This document shows, in pieces, positions 24,404 to 32,563 of a stretch of 64,000 bases of DNA. How positions within the stretch are numbered: the first letter of the stretch is position 1; the number at the start of each line of letters is the position of its first letter. The notes beneath the pieces were generated by a model, which worked only from the letters and a program-made list of their open reading frames with translations, made no database searches and was not told where the DNA came from. The DNA lies in the NCBI GenBank assembly GCA_041752455.1, contig JBGSWL010000140.1, positions 48,132 through 112,131 on the forward strand. Direction: 5' to 3'. A program made the position numbers and the translations under genes. Source of the stretch: JBGSWL01 sp041752455 (GTDB taxonomy: Bacteria; Pseudomonadota; Alphaproteobacteria; Rhizobiales; Rhizobiaceae).

Positions 24404-25192
24404 ATGACACAGACCCACACACCCGGCGGGTTCGATGACGAAACGCTGATGGCGTATGCCGACGGGCTGCTTTCGTCCGTGCGCGCGACCGAAATCGAGA
24501 CTGCCGCCGCTAGTGATGCCAGTCTGCGCAAACGGATCGACGTGTTTGTCGAAACCCGCCGCAGGCTTGCCGCAGCGTTTGGCGCCGCCGATCCGACACC
24601 TATGCCCGACGGGTTTGAAGCGCGCATCCGGGCGCTGGCGGCACCCGCTTCGGCACGCAGGGAGACTGAGGCCGTTGTCGATCTTGCTGCGGCGAGGGCC
24701 GGCCGTGCGCAGGAGTCGGTACGCAAGGGCGCTCCCTGGTTTGTCGTGCCGTTGGCGGCGTCACTGGCGCTGGTTGCCGGCGGTTTGCTCGGCCGCCTGA
24801 CGGCTGTGCCCGTTCAAGGCAATCCCGTGTCGCCATTGGCGACCCTTGCCAGCGCCGATGTGTCGGTCGCGCTGTCTTCGGTTCCGGCTGGCGAGCGCAT
24901 CAAACTGACGGGCGGCGACCAGTTTCAGGTGGTCTCGACCTTCCGCGATGGTGCAGGTTCGCTTTGTCGGGAATTCGAGATCGATACGGCTACCGGGGCT
25001 GCAACGGTCGCCGTCGCCTGTCGGGCAGATGCCGTCTGGGCTGTCCAGTTTGCCGCAGCGTCTGCTACCGGCACCGACGGTTATGCGCCGGCGTCCTCGA
25101 TGGAGGCGCTGGACGCATGGCTTGCGGCGACCGGGGCCGGTGCACCTCTGGACGCTGCGGCGGAAAAGACCGCCTTGCAGCAACGGCCCTGA
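24404..25192 (+). CDS. Membrane-bound anti-sigma factor
   Basis: A 262-residue protein with an N-terminal cytoplasmic domain (DDETLMAYADGLLSS, typical of anti-sigma factors), one membrane segment at about 112-131 (FVVPLAASLALVAGGLLG), and a periplasmic C-terminal domain of about 130 residues. It should hold the ECF sigma factor inactive at the inner membrane until an envelope signal arrives. The HxxxCxxC zinc motif of ZAS-type anti-sigma factors is absent. Confidence 0.85.
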   Translation: MTQTHTPGGFDDETLMAYADGLLSSVRATEIETAAASDASLRKRIDVFVETRRRLAAAFGAADPTPMPDGFEARIRALAAPASARRETEAVVDLAAARAGRAQESVRKGAPWFVVPLAASLALVAGGLLGRLTAVPVQGNPVSPLATLASADVSVALSSVPAGERIKLTGGDQFQVVSTFRDGAGSLCREFEIDTATGAATVAVACRADAVWAVQFAAASATGTDGYAPASSMEALDAWLAATGAGAPLDAAAEKTALQQRP

Positions 25193-25216
25193 CATGTTCG
25201 CGAAAGGACATCGGAG

Positions 25217-25936
25217 ATGAATTTTCTGGCACGCCGCCCGCAGCCCGCGCCGGTCATCCGGTTCCTGTGCCGGCCGGAGGACGAAGGCGTCATTGCGCCA
25301 CCTGTTCCCGCCAAGGCCTATCTGCCGGACTGGTTCCGCAAACTGCCAGCGGTCGATCCGGACGCCGCCGGGCTCGACAATACGGGGCTGACCGTCAAGC
25401 GCTGCATGCCATTTCTCGATGCGATGACGACCGGATGGATCATTCCACTGGCAGCGACCGTTCGCATGCAGGTGTCGGAGAACGGCACCCGCGTGGACAG
25501 TGCCTGGGATTTTGACCGCACGCTGGTCTCCGGCCATGGTGTGCATCAGGTCAAGGGGCACCCGATGAGCGACCGTCCGCCCTGCAAGTTCCACAACTAT
25601 TGGACGATCGTGACGCCGCCCGGCTGGAGTTGCCTGTTCGTCAATCCGCTGAACCGCCCCAACGGCCTGTTCGAGGTGGTGGCAGGCGTTGTTGATACGG
25701 ACACCTATGCCTCCGAGATCCACTTCCCGTTTTTCGCAACCGCCGAAGACGGGCTTCACGTCATCGAAAAGGGATCACCGATCGTTCAGGTCATTCCGTT
25801 CCGGCGTGATACGGCGATGCTTGATGCCGAGATCCGCGCCGAAACCACCGACGAAAAACGTCATCGCGAGACCATTCTGCGCAACACCAAGGCAAGCGAG
25901 GGCTGGTACCGCGAGCATGCGCGCGCCAAGCGCTGA
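25217..25936 (+). CDS. Unrecognised cytoplasmic protein in the sigma/anti-sigma transcript
   Basis: A 239-residue protein without signal peptide or membrane segment. Visible features are an N-terminal RFLCRPEDEGVIAPPVPAKAYLPDWFRKLP segment spread over residues 15-44, a central KFHNYWTIVTPPGWSCLFVNP stretch, and a charged C-terminal helix. It may belong to a DUF6065-like family, a recollection I could not check. It starts 24 bases after the anti-sigma stop with an AAGGA site, so it is likely co-transcribed. No catalytic signature is obvious; a cupin-like beta fold is possible but not shown. Confidence 0.7.
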   Translation: MNFLARRPQPAPVIRFLCRPEDEGVIAPPVPAKAYLPDWFRKLPAVDPDAAGLDNTGLTVKRCMPFLDAMTTGWIIPLAATVRMQVSENGTRVDSAWDFDRTLVSGHGVHQVKGHPMSDRPPCKFHNYWTIVTPPGWSCLFVNPLNRPNGLFEVVAGVVDTDTYASEIHFPFFATAEDGLHVIEKGSPIVQVIPFRRDTAMLDAEIRAETTDEKRHRETILRNTKASEGWYREHARAKR

Positions 25937-25970
25937 GAAGGGGCTTTCGCTGTCAAACACGTCCACGAAA

Positions 25971-25998
25971 AAGGGCCGGTTTCCCGGCCCTTCTTTTT
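25971..25998. terminator. Bidirectional rho-independent terminator
   Basis: AAGGGCCGG and CCGGCCCTT form a 9-base stem with a 4-base loop, followed by CTTTTT on the plus strand; an A-run before the stem gives a T-run on the minus strand. It lies between the convergent gene ends at 25936 and 26013 and can serve both. Confidence 0.8.
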
Positions 25999-26012
25999 GC
26001 GGTCTGCCCGTC

Positions 26013-26465
26013 TCAGTTGCTCGAATTGCTGCTCGAGTTGGACGACGAGTTGCTGCTCGAGTTGGACGATGAGTTCGATGAAGAATTGCTGCTCGAGTTG
26101 GACGATGAGTTGCTGTTCGAATTCGACGACGAGTTGGAGTTTGAATTCGACGACGAGTTGCTGTTCGAATTGCTGTTGGAATTGGACGAGGAGTTCGAGT
26201 TGGCGTTGCTGTTGGAATTGGACGACGAGTTGGAGCTGGAGTTCGACGACGAATTGCTGTTGGAATTCGAGCTTCCGCCGACACCCTTGGTGCGCTTCAG
26301 CTTTTTGGTGCGGAACTGGACCTGCGCGACGTCCTGATATTCCGAAGCGACCGGGCCGGTCTGGGTCGGGGCATGTGGTGCCTTCAGGCTGGCCGAGGCT
26401 GGCACGATGGCGGTTGCCGCTGCCAACAGGCCGGCGGTCAGGGTGGTGAGATGCTTTTTCAACAT
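26013..26465 (-). CDS. Secreted Ser/Asn-repeat low-complexity protein
   Basis: A 150-residue protein. Residues 1-25 are a Sec signal (MLKKHLTTLTAGLLAAATA), residues 26-65 a unique basic segment ending in RTKKLKRTKGVGG, and the last about 86 residues are almost only Ser and Asn in SSN, SN and SSNSN units, reaching the C-terminus. The minus-strand frame is the real one: it has the signal peptide and an AAAGGAAA site. The tract is probably disordered and surface-exposed; adhesion, matrix or structural roles are guesses. A bidirectional terminator follows. Confidence 0.72.
   Translation of the reverse strand: MLKKHLTTLTAGLLAAATAIVPASASLKAPHAPTQTGPVASEYQDVAQVQFRTKKLKRTKGVGGSSNSNSNSSSNSSSNSSSNSNSNANSNSSSNSNSNSNSNSSSNSNSNSSSNSNSNSSSNSSSNSSSNSSSNSSSNSSSNSSSNSSN
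26020..26270. repeat. Imperfect tandem repeat encoding Ser/Asn units
   Basis: A degenerate array built of GAGTTGGACGAC, GAGTTGCTGCTC and GAATTC-type units read on the plus strand, with period multiples of 3 (mainly 9, 12 and 15 bases). On the minus strand it encodes the SSN/SN repeats. Such arrays can change length by slippage. Confidence 0.75.
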
Positions 26466-26531
26466 GGCGATTTCCTTTGCTGCGACCCGCAACAAGCGCG
26501 GGACAAAAGATCAACGCAGCGGGCTCCTCGA

Positions 26532-26651
26532 CTATTCCCTGCTGTTTTTGCAGGCAGACGCGTGCCTGTTTCTTTCCCATGCAAGCGTCTCTGATTGAAC
26601 AAAGCCGGCAAAACGACGCCAAAGCAGTTGGCATGCGTGATGCATGTTCAT
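26532..26651 (-). CDS. Possible small protein of 39 residues upstream of the Ser/Asn-repeat gene
   Basis: A 39-codon minus-strand frame starting MNMHHACQLLWRRFAG with a strong GGGAGG site 5 bases before the ATG. It lies 66 bases upstream of the Ser/Asn-repeat gene on the same strand and could be a leader peptide or a small basic protein. No homology is recognised. The remainder of the 26466-26758 interval shows nothing else I can name. Confidence 0.3.
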   Translation of the reverse strand: MNMHHACQLLWRRFAGFVQSETLAWERNRHASACKNSRE

Positions 26652-26758
26652 AAGTGCCTCCCAGGGCTTTGGAACGGTGGTGTGGGTCCCGTGTCCAACG
26701 CAACGCCGGTTGTGCTGCCAGCTTTCCTCCAGCGGGCGCATTGCCGGCGTTGTCCGTT

Positions 26759-27817
26759 CTAGGACAACTGAGGTGTGACAGCGGCAAGCAGTTCGGACGT
26801 CTTGCGAAGCGCGGCGCCTGTCGCGACTGTCATTTGCGGCAGCAACATCCACTCAAGCGTCCATGCGGCACCCGACCGCTCCTGCTCGTGGACCATCGAC
26901 TGTTGCATGCCGGCGGAAAGGGTGGCGTTGAAACGGGCGAGGGTGACGAGCGTTTCGGCAGCCACGGGATTGTTCTTGTGGGCCATGGCCGAAGACGTCC
27001 CGCCGCCTTCGAGCACAAGATCGTCGATGCCGTTCTGCGCCATCAGCGCCACATCCATGCCGATCTTGCCGAGCGAACCGGTCAGCCGTGCCATCCAGTC
27101 TGTGAGCGCCACAAGGCCGGAACGGTCGGCGTGCCAGCAGCGGCCCGGGTCGGCAAGACCAAGCCTTGCAGCGAGTGCGGCGCGGACGGCGGGACCATTT
27201 TCGCCAAGCATGTCGAGGGTTCCGGCTGCCCCGCCCAATTGCACGGCAAGCACGCGTTGCTTCAGGACGTGCAGATCATGCGCGTGGTTTGCAGGCGGTG
27301 CGCGCCACGCCGACAGCCTGTCACCCCATGTGATCGGGATCGCCGTCTGCATGCGCGTGCGGGCCATCAATGGTGTTTTGCCATGCGATTCAATCATTTG
27401 TGCGAGAGCGCTGTCGATCAGATTCAATCGGCTCAGAAACAGATTCAGCACCGGAACAAGGCGCAGCGCGAGGCTGGTGTCGATCGCGTCTTGGCTGGTC
27501 GCGCCAAAATGCACCGACCCGTCATGCGGCGCGCCGACAGCGATGCGCAATTGCCTGACGAGTTCCGGCACGGCAACGCCATCGCGTGCAGTTGCCATGC
27601 CGATAGCCCGGATATCCGGCTCGAAGGCAGTGATCGCCGCATTGATGGCATTGGCAGCTTCGCCCGAAATGATGCCGCAGGACGCCTGCGCCTCGGCGAG
27701 GGCAGCTTCGAAGCCAAGCATGGCGTCAAGGTCTGCCTTGATCGAAAAGGCAGAAGTGGTCTCGCCATCACCCAGAAGGACGGAGAGGAGCGGGGCGTTG
27801 AAGGGCGTGTAGGACAT
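26759..27817 (-). CDS. pcaB: 3-carboxy-cis,cis-muconate cycloisomerase
   Basis: A 352-residue member of the fumarase/aspartase superfamily with the signature GGGTSSAMAHKNNPVAAE near residues 250-267, where the catalytic Ser resides, and HFGATSQDAIDT as the first conserved block. It converts 3-carboxy-muconate to carboxymuconolactone. At 352 residues it is shorter than the roughly 450-residue enterobacterial or pseudomonad forms, as in rhizobia. It is the last gene of the minus-strand pca operon, 6 bases after pcaF. Confidence 0.9.
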   Translation of the reverse strand: MSYTPFNAPLLSVLLGDGETTSAFSIKADLDAMLGFEAALAEAQASCGIISGEAANAINAAITAFEPDIRAIGMATARDGVAVPELVRQLRIAVGAPHDGSVHFGATSQDAIDTSLALRLVPVLNLFLSRLNLIDSALAQMIESHGKTPLMARTRMQTAIPITWGDRLSAWRAPPANHAHDLHVLKQRVLAVQLGGAAGTLDMLGENGPAVRAALAARLGLADPGRCWHADRSGLVALTDWMARLTGSLGKIGMDVALMAQNGIDDLVLEGGGTSSAMAHKNNPVAAETLVTLARFNATLSAGMQQSMVHEQERSGAAWTLEWMLLPQMTVATGAALRKTSELLAAVTPQLS

Positions 27818-27823
27818 GCCGCC

Positions 27824-29026
27824 TTATACACGCTCCAGCGCGATCGCGATGCCCTGTCCGACGCCGACACACATCGTGGCGAGCGCAAGGCGTCCGCCGG
27901 TCTCGGTCAGTTGCAGCGCGGCGGTTCCGGTGATCCGTGCACCCGACATGCCGAGCGGATGGCCGAGCGCGATGGCGCCGCCATTGGCGTTCACATGGGC
28001 TGCGTCTTCGGCGATGCCGAGTTCGCGCAACACGGCGATGCCCTGGCTGGCAAAGGCCTCGTTCAGTTCGATGACATCGAAATCGCTCGGCGCAATGCCA
28101 AGGCGCGCGCAGAGCTTTTTCGTCGCGGGTGCCGGGCCGATGCCCATGATGCGTGGTGGCACGCCTGCGGATGCACCACCGAGGACGCGGGCAATCGGTG
28201 TCAGACCGTGGCGGCGGGCAGCCTCCTCCGACGCGATGATCAGCGCAGCGGCGCCATCGTTGACGCCCGATGCATTGCCGGCTGTGACCGAACCATCCTT
28301 GCGGAACGGGGTTGCCAGTTTGGCAAGCGTTTCGATGGTCGTCGCGCGGGGGTGTTCATCCTTGTCGATGACGATTGGATCGCCCTTGCGCTGAGGGATC
28401 GTTACCGGCGTGATCTCGCGGGCAAGGCGGCCGTTCTCTTGCGCCGCTGATGCGCGGGCCTGCGAGCGGACGGCAAAGGCATCCTGGTCGGCGCGGCTGA
28501 CCGAAAAATCTTCGGCGACGTTCTCGCCGGTCTCCGGCATGGAATCGACGCCGTACTGCGCCTTCATCAGCGGGTTGACGAAGCGCCAGCCGATGGTGGT
28601 GTCGTAGATCTCTGCTTGGCGGGAAAAGGCCGTCTCGGCTTTGGGCATCACGAACGGTGCGCGGCTCATGCTTTCGACGCCACCAGCGATGATCATGTCG
28701 GCTTCGCCGGCCTTTATCGCACGCGCGGCGGCGATCACCGCGTCCATGCCCGAACCGCAGAGGCGGTTCATCGTGGTGCCCGGGATCGAGACGGGCAGAC
28801 CGGCCAGCAGCGTCACCATGCGCGCCACATTGCGGTTGTCTTCGCCAGCCTGGTTGGCGCAACCGTAAATCACTTCGTCGACTGCTTCCCAGTCGAGGCC
28901 ATTGTGGCGCGCCATCAGGGCTTTGAGCGGCACGGCGCCAAGGTCGTCGGCGCGAACCGAAGACAGGGCGCCGCCGAAGCGGCCGATCGGCGTGCGCACG
29001 TAAGAGCAGATATAGGCTTCGGCCAT
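27824..29026 (-). CDS. pcaF: 3-oxoadipyl-CoA thiolase
   Basis: A 400-residue thiolase with nucleophile Cys90 (MNRLCGSGMDAV), NANGGAIALGHPLGMSGAR with the catalytic His, and CVGVGQGIAIALE with the second Cys. It cleaves 3-oxoadipyl-CoA to succinyl-CoA and acetyl-CoA. It can serve the pca, box and paa routes of this window, since all converge on the same substrate. The start at 29026 begins the family N-terminus (MAEAYICSYVRTPIGR). Confidence 0.94.
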   Translation of the reverse strand: MAEAYICSYVRTPIGRFGGALSSVRADDLGAVPLKALMARHNGLDWEAVDEVIYGCANQAGEDNRNVARMVTLLAGLPVSIPGTTMNRLCGSGMDAVIAAARAIKAGEADMIIAGGVESMSRAPFVMPKAETAFSRQAEIYDTTIGWRFVNPLMKAQYGVDSMPETGENVAEDFSVSRADQDAFAVRSQARASAAQENGRLAREITPVTIPQRKGDPIVIDKDEHPRATTIETLAKLATPFRKDGSVTAGNASGVNDGAAALIIASEEAARRHGLTPIARVLGGASAGVPPRIMGIGPAPATKKLCARLGIAPSDFDVIELNEAFASQGIAVLRELGIAEDAAHVNANGGAIALGHPLGMSGARITGTAALQLTETGGRLALATMCVGVGQGIAIALERV

Positions 29027-29030
29027 GATG

Positions 29031-29840
29031 CTATGCTTTCGCTTGTTGGGTGCTGCGACCCGCCCCTTCATGGGCGGCCTTGGTGCGCGCCATCAGGTCA
29101 CGCAGGGTTGCAAGTTCGAGCTCCGTCGGTGCCGGCGTCTCGTCGACCTGATCGGCAAAGCGCACGAGCCAGCCGCAGGTCGCCTGCACGTCCTCACGGG
29201 TGACGCCGGGGTGCAGCGACACGACGGTGAACTCCTTCGTCTCCGGATCAGGTTTCCAGATCGCCAGATCGGTGATCAAAAGGGTCGGCCCTTTGGTCGG
29301 GATGCCGAGACGGGCGCGATGATCGCCGCCATCGCCATGGCCGAACGAGGTGTAGAAATCGATCTTGTCCACCATGCCGCGCTTGGTCTGTTTTATGGTG
29401 ATATAGATTTCACCCGATGACGTTGCGATTTCCGGCGCACCGCCACCGCCGGGCAGGCGGGTCTTCGGATTGTGGTAGTCACCGATGACGGTGGTGTTGA
29501 TGTTGCCGAAGCGGTCGAGCTGGGCGGCGCCGAGAAAACCGATGGTGATGCGCCCGCCCATCAGCCAATAACGGAACATCTCCGGCACCGAGACCGTGGT
29601 CAGCGCTGTGTCGCACAATTCGCCATCGCCGATCGACAGCGGCAGGACGTCGGGCGCCGTGCCGATGGTGCCGCTCTCATAAATCAGCGTGATGTCCGGA
29701 GCATGGGTCAGGCGCGCCACATTGCAGGCGGCCGATGGCGCGCCGATGCCGACAAAGCAGACATCGGTATTGGTGAGGACGCGCGAGGCGGCAATCGTCA
29801 TCATCTCGTCGGGCGTGAAAGACAGGTTTGCCATGGTCAT
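29031..29840 (-). CDS. pcaJ: 3-oxoacid CoA-transferase subunit B
   Basis: A 269-residue CoA-transferase beta subunit with YESGTIG carrying the catalytic Glu, as in family I transferases. With PcaI it moves CoA from succinyl-CoA to 3-oxoadipate. The ATG at 29840 overlaps the pcaI stop as ATGA; an ATG at 29834 (MANLSF) is an alternative with better spacing from GAGGAG. pcaF starts 4 bases after its stop. Confidence 0.9.
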   Translation of the reverse strand: MTMANLSFTPDEMMTIAASRVLTNTDVCFVGIGAPSAACNVARLTHAPDITLIYESGTIGTAPDVLPLSIGDGELCDTALTTVSVPEMFRYWLMGGRITIGFLGAAQLDRFGNINTTVIGDYHNPKTRLPGGGGAPEIATSSGEIYITIKQTKRGMVDKIDFYTSFGHGDGGDHRARLGIPTKGPTLLITDLAIWKPDPETKEFTVVSLHPGVTREDVQATCGWLVRFADQVDETPAPTELELATLRDLMARTKAAHEGAGRSTQQAKA

Positions 29841-30688
29841 ACGCTCCTCAAGTCGGCGATCCGGGTCTCGAAGACCTCCGGTCCGCAGTCCATGACATTG
29901 GCCTGCATCCAGGCGGCAAAGCGGTCGCGGTCGGCGGCGATCTCGTCCCATTCGAGATAGGACGCGTTGTCGCGGCCATAGTATCCATGGGTGTAGGACG
30001 GGTGGGCGCCGCCCGGCACGACGCTGATGGCGGTCACGGTCCAGTGCGGCAGGACGCAGGCGTTGGGGTGGCTCTCAAGAAAGTCCACGACCTCTTCGAC
30101 AGTGACCACGGCGCGCTTGGCGGCGAGAACCGCTTCCTTCTGGATGCCGATGATGCCCTCGATCAGCACATTGCCCTTTCGGTCGGCTTTTTGCGCATGG
30201 ATGAAGGACACGTCAGGCCGGATCGACGGCACTGCGGCAAGTTCCTCGCCGGTGAACGGGCAGATGACCGAGCGGATGTTCGGATTGACCTCTTTCAGGC
30301 CGGCGCCCTTGTAGCCGCGAAAGATCGCGCAGGGCAGGCCCGATGCACCGGCTTCATAGGCCTGTGCCATCGCCGAATGGGAATGCTCCTCGATTTCGGG
30401 CCGGTTCGGCCAGCCGTTCTCCACCGCATCGCGCAAGCGCCGCAGCAGGCCGACGCCGGGATTGCCCGCATAGGAGAAGACGAGTTTCTTCGCCATGCCC
30501 ATGCCGATCATCTGGTCATAGACGATGTCCGGCGTCATGCGGATCAGCGTCAGGTCGGTAAAGCCCTGGCGGATCGCCTCATGGGCGGCCGCATGCGGGA
30601 TCAGGTGGGTGAAACCCTCGAAGGCGACAGTGTCACCGCTGTGAAGGCTTTGCGCGACCGCCTGTGACAGCGGCAGAAATTCGGCCAT
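29837..30688 (-). CDS. pcaI: 3-oxoacid CoA-transferase subunit A
   Basis: A 283-residue CoA-transferase alpha subunit (SGDTVAFEGFTHLIPHAAAHE near the N-terminus, the glycine-rich CoA-binding region). It pairs with PcaJ for 3-oxoadipate activation. It is in the middle of the pca operon, 10 bases after pcaG, and overlaps pcaJ. Confidence 0.9.
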   Translation of the reverse strand: MAEFLPLSQAVAQSLHSGDTVAFEGFTHLIPHAAAHEAIRQGFTDLTLIRMTPDIVYDQMIGMGMAKKLVFSYAGNPGVGLLRRLRDAVENGWPNRPEIEEHSHSAMAQAYEAGASGLPCAIFRGYKGAGLKEVNPNIRSVICPFTGEELAAVPSIRPDVSFIHAQKADRKGNVLIEGIIGIQKEAVLAAKRAVVTVEEVVDFLESHPNACVLPHWTVTAISVVPGGAHPSYTHGYYGRDNASYLEWDEIAADRDRFAAWMQANVMDCGPEVFETRIADLRSV

Positions 30689-30698
30689 GGCGAATGCC

Positions 30699-31313
30699 TC
30701 AAATGTCGAAGAAGACGGTTTCGTTGTCGCCCTGAAGGCGGATGTCGAAGCGGACTGTGTCGCCGTCGCGCTTGCCGATCAGTGTCGGCACGCGCACCTT
30801 GTGCTCGATGCGTGCCAGCACGGGATCTTCGGCGTTTGCTGCGTCCTCGTCCGAGAAATACATCCGGGTATGCAGGCCGAGATTGAAGCCGCGCGCGACG
30901 ATCCAGACCATGACATGCGGCGCTTGGAGGCGGCCATCGATCCAAGGCACGCGGCCCGGTTTGATCGTCTCGAAGCGGAACGTGCCGGTGTCGAAATCGA
31001 CCGCCCTGCGGCCCCAGCCGGTGAACTCCGGATCGGCAACGCCTCGCGTTTCGGAACGGCTGTTGAACAGTCCGGCAGCGTCCGCCTGCCAGATCTCAAG
31101 CATGGCATCGCGCAGGACCGTGCCCGATCCGTCGATCACCTGTCCTTCGATGGCGATGCGTTCGCCTTGCGTGCGCTCGTTGACCATCGACGCGCCAAGA
31201 TCGGCGTCCCAGACACCGGTATTGCCGATGACGTTCGGCGTGCAGCCGATATGCACATAGGGGCCGGCGGTCTGTGACGCGGTTTCCTTGAAGGTGTCTG
31301 CAAACCGGCTCAT
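30699..31313 (-). CDS. pcaG: Protocatechuate 3,4-dioxygenase alpha subunit
   Basis: A 204-residue intradiol dioxygenase subunit (SQTAGPYVHIGCTPNVIGN at the N-terminus; DAMLEIWQADAAGLFN; PHVMVWIVARGFNLGLHTRMYF). It resembles PcaH but lacks the HIHFSVFG iron ligands, as expected of the non-catalytic alpha chain. It is separated from pcaH by one base. Confidence 0.93.
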   Translation of the reverse strand: MSRFADTFKETASQTAGPYVHIGCTPNVIGNTGVWDADLGASMVNERTQGERIAIEGQVIDGSGTVLRDAMLEIWQADAAGLFNSRSETRGVADPEFTGWGRRAVDFDTGTFRFETIKPGRVPWIDGRLQAPHVMVWIVARGFNLGLHTRMYFSDEDAANAEDPVLARIEHKVRVPTLIGKRDGDTVRFDIRLQGDNETVFFDI

Positions 31314-31314
31314 G

Positions 31315-32058
31315 TCAGTTGCCCTCCGGCCGGTTTTCAAAGCGCGTCGAGCGGCGACCGCGCAGCGTGATGTCGAAGCGGTATGCGCGGGCATCCATCG
31401 GGATGGTGTTGGCCATGTCGAGACGGGCGGTCAACTGGTCGATCGCCGCCGGGTCGTTGATCGTGTTGACGATCGGACAGAGCGTAATGTGCGGGTCGCC
31501 CTCGAAATAGAACTGGCTGATCAGGCGCTGGGCAAAGCCGGAGCCGAACACCGAAAAATGGATGTGCGAGGGGCGCCAGTCATTGGCATTGTTCGGCCAG
31601 GGATAAGGGCCCGGCTTGATCGTGCGGAAGGCATAGGTGCCGTCATGGCCGGTGATCGTGCGCCCGAACCCGCCGAAATTCGGATCGAGCGGCGCCAGAT
31701 ACCCGTCCTTCTTGTGCCGATAGCGCCCGCCTGCATTGGCCTGCCAGACTTCAAGCAGGACATCGGGCACCGGGCGCCCGCGTTCGTCGCGGATGACGCC
31801 GTGGACAATGATGCGCTCGCCGATGGCGCTTTCGCCAGCCTTGGCAAAGTTGGTGACGAGGTCATCGTCGCGCGCGCCGAGAATGTTGTGGCCGAAAGCC
31901 GGGCCGTTGATTTCGCCAGGACCATTCGGCAGCGAGATCATCGCCTTTTGCGGCGAGCGCAGCACGGATGTCTTGTAGCCGGGCGTGAAAGCCTTGGGAT
32001 GCCAATCGAGATCGCGCGGATAAAAGCCACCGGTTTCCGGCTTTTCATTTCGGATCAT
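31315..32058 (-). CDS. pcaH: Protocatechuate 3,4-dioxygenase beta subunit
   Basis: A 247-residue iron-binding subunit of the intradiol ring-cleaving dioxygenase. VLLEVWQANAGGRYRHK contains one iron-ligand Tyr, and WRPSHIHFSVFG holds the two His ligands. It cleaves protocatechuate to 3-carboxy-cis,cis-muconate. Its start overlaps the pcaC stop as ATGA. Confidence 0.94.
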   Translation of the reverse strand: MIRNEKPETGGFYPRDLDWHPKAFTPGYKTSVLRSPQKAMISLPNGPGEINGPAFGHNILGARDDDLVTNFAKAGESAIGERIIVHGVIRDERGRPVPDVLLEVWQANAGGRYRHKKDGYLAPLDPNFGGFGRTITGHDGTYAFRTIKPGPYPWPNNANDWRPSHIHFSVFGSGFAQRLISQFYFEGDPHITLCPIVNTINDPAAIDQLTARLDMANTIPMDARAYRFDITLRGRRSTRFENRPEGN

Positions 32059-32462
32059 GGCTGGCTTGCTCCCCCGTTAGCGGCAAAGACCTGCTTGGCG
32101 ATCTTGAAGGCCCGGTTGGCCGCCGGCACGCCTGCATAGAGCGCAACATGCATGAAGACGGCGCGGATGTCCTCGGTGGTCGCACCCGTATTGGCGGCGG
32201 CGCGTACATGCATGGCGATTTCCTCGTCATGGCCGAGCGTTGCGAGAATCGCCAGCGTCACGATCGACCGCTCGCGGCGGGTCAGGTCGTCGCCGCTCCA
32301 CACATCATGCCAGGCAGCGCCGGTGATGTATTCCTGAAACGGCGCATCGAACGGGGTCTTGTCGGCCTCGGCGCGGGCGACATGGGCATCGCCCAGCACG
32401 GCGCGGCGGGTTTCCATGCCCTTGCGATGGCGCGCGTTGGCAGCGTCAGCGGCGTCTGTCAT
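32055..32462 (-). CDS. pcaC: 4-carboxymuconolactone decarboxylase
   Basis: A 135-residue AhpD-like protein (RRERSIVTLAILATLGHDEEIAMHVRAAANTGATTEDI), the hallmark of carboxymuconolactone decarboxylase. It forms 3-oxoadipate enol-lactone, the substrate of PcaD, whose gene is at 1600. The start at 32462 follows a GGGGAGGA site. It is the first gene of the pca operon and divergent from pcaQ. Confidence 0.92.
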   Translation of the reverse strand: MTDAADAANARHRKGMETRRAVLGDAHVARAEADKTPFDAPFQEYITGAAWHDVWSGDDLTRRERSIVTLAILATLGHDEEIAMHVRAAANTGATTEDIRAVFMHVALYAGVPAANRAFKIAKQVFAANGGASQP

Positions 32463-32518
32463 GCAATCCTCCCCGATCGGCTCAACGGCAACCAGTCGCA
32501 TGATTGCATTCTTGTTCC

Positions 32519-32532
32519 GGCATGAATAATCA
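32519..32532. promoter_or_regulatory. Motif shared by the pcaC/pcaQ and pobA promoters
   Basis: On the minus strand this reads TGATTATTCATGCC. The same 14-mer with one change (TGATTATTCATTCC) occurs on the plus strand before pobA at 33517. It lies between the divergent pcaC and pcaQ starts. Nearby ATTC-N12-GAAT and TGATT/AATCA pairs suggest a LysR-type site. It is not the published PcaQ consensus. Confidence 0.45.
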
Positions 32533-32563
32533 AATTCAATGCGGTTTTCATAACGAGGTTGCA

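Noticed and set aside
26017..26337. Plus-strand frame of 106 codons rich in Leu, Glu and Asp across the Ser/Asn repeat, resembling a coiled coil
   Set aside because: It has no ribosome binding site and starts within the repeat; the minus-strand frame has a signal peptide and a good ribosome binding site.
26466..26758. Insertion sequence or transposase remnant in the gap before pcaB
   Set aside because: No terminal inverted repeats, target duplication or transposase-like translation were found.
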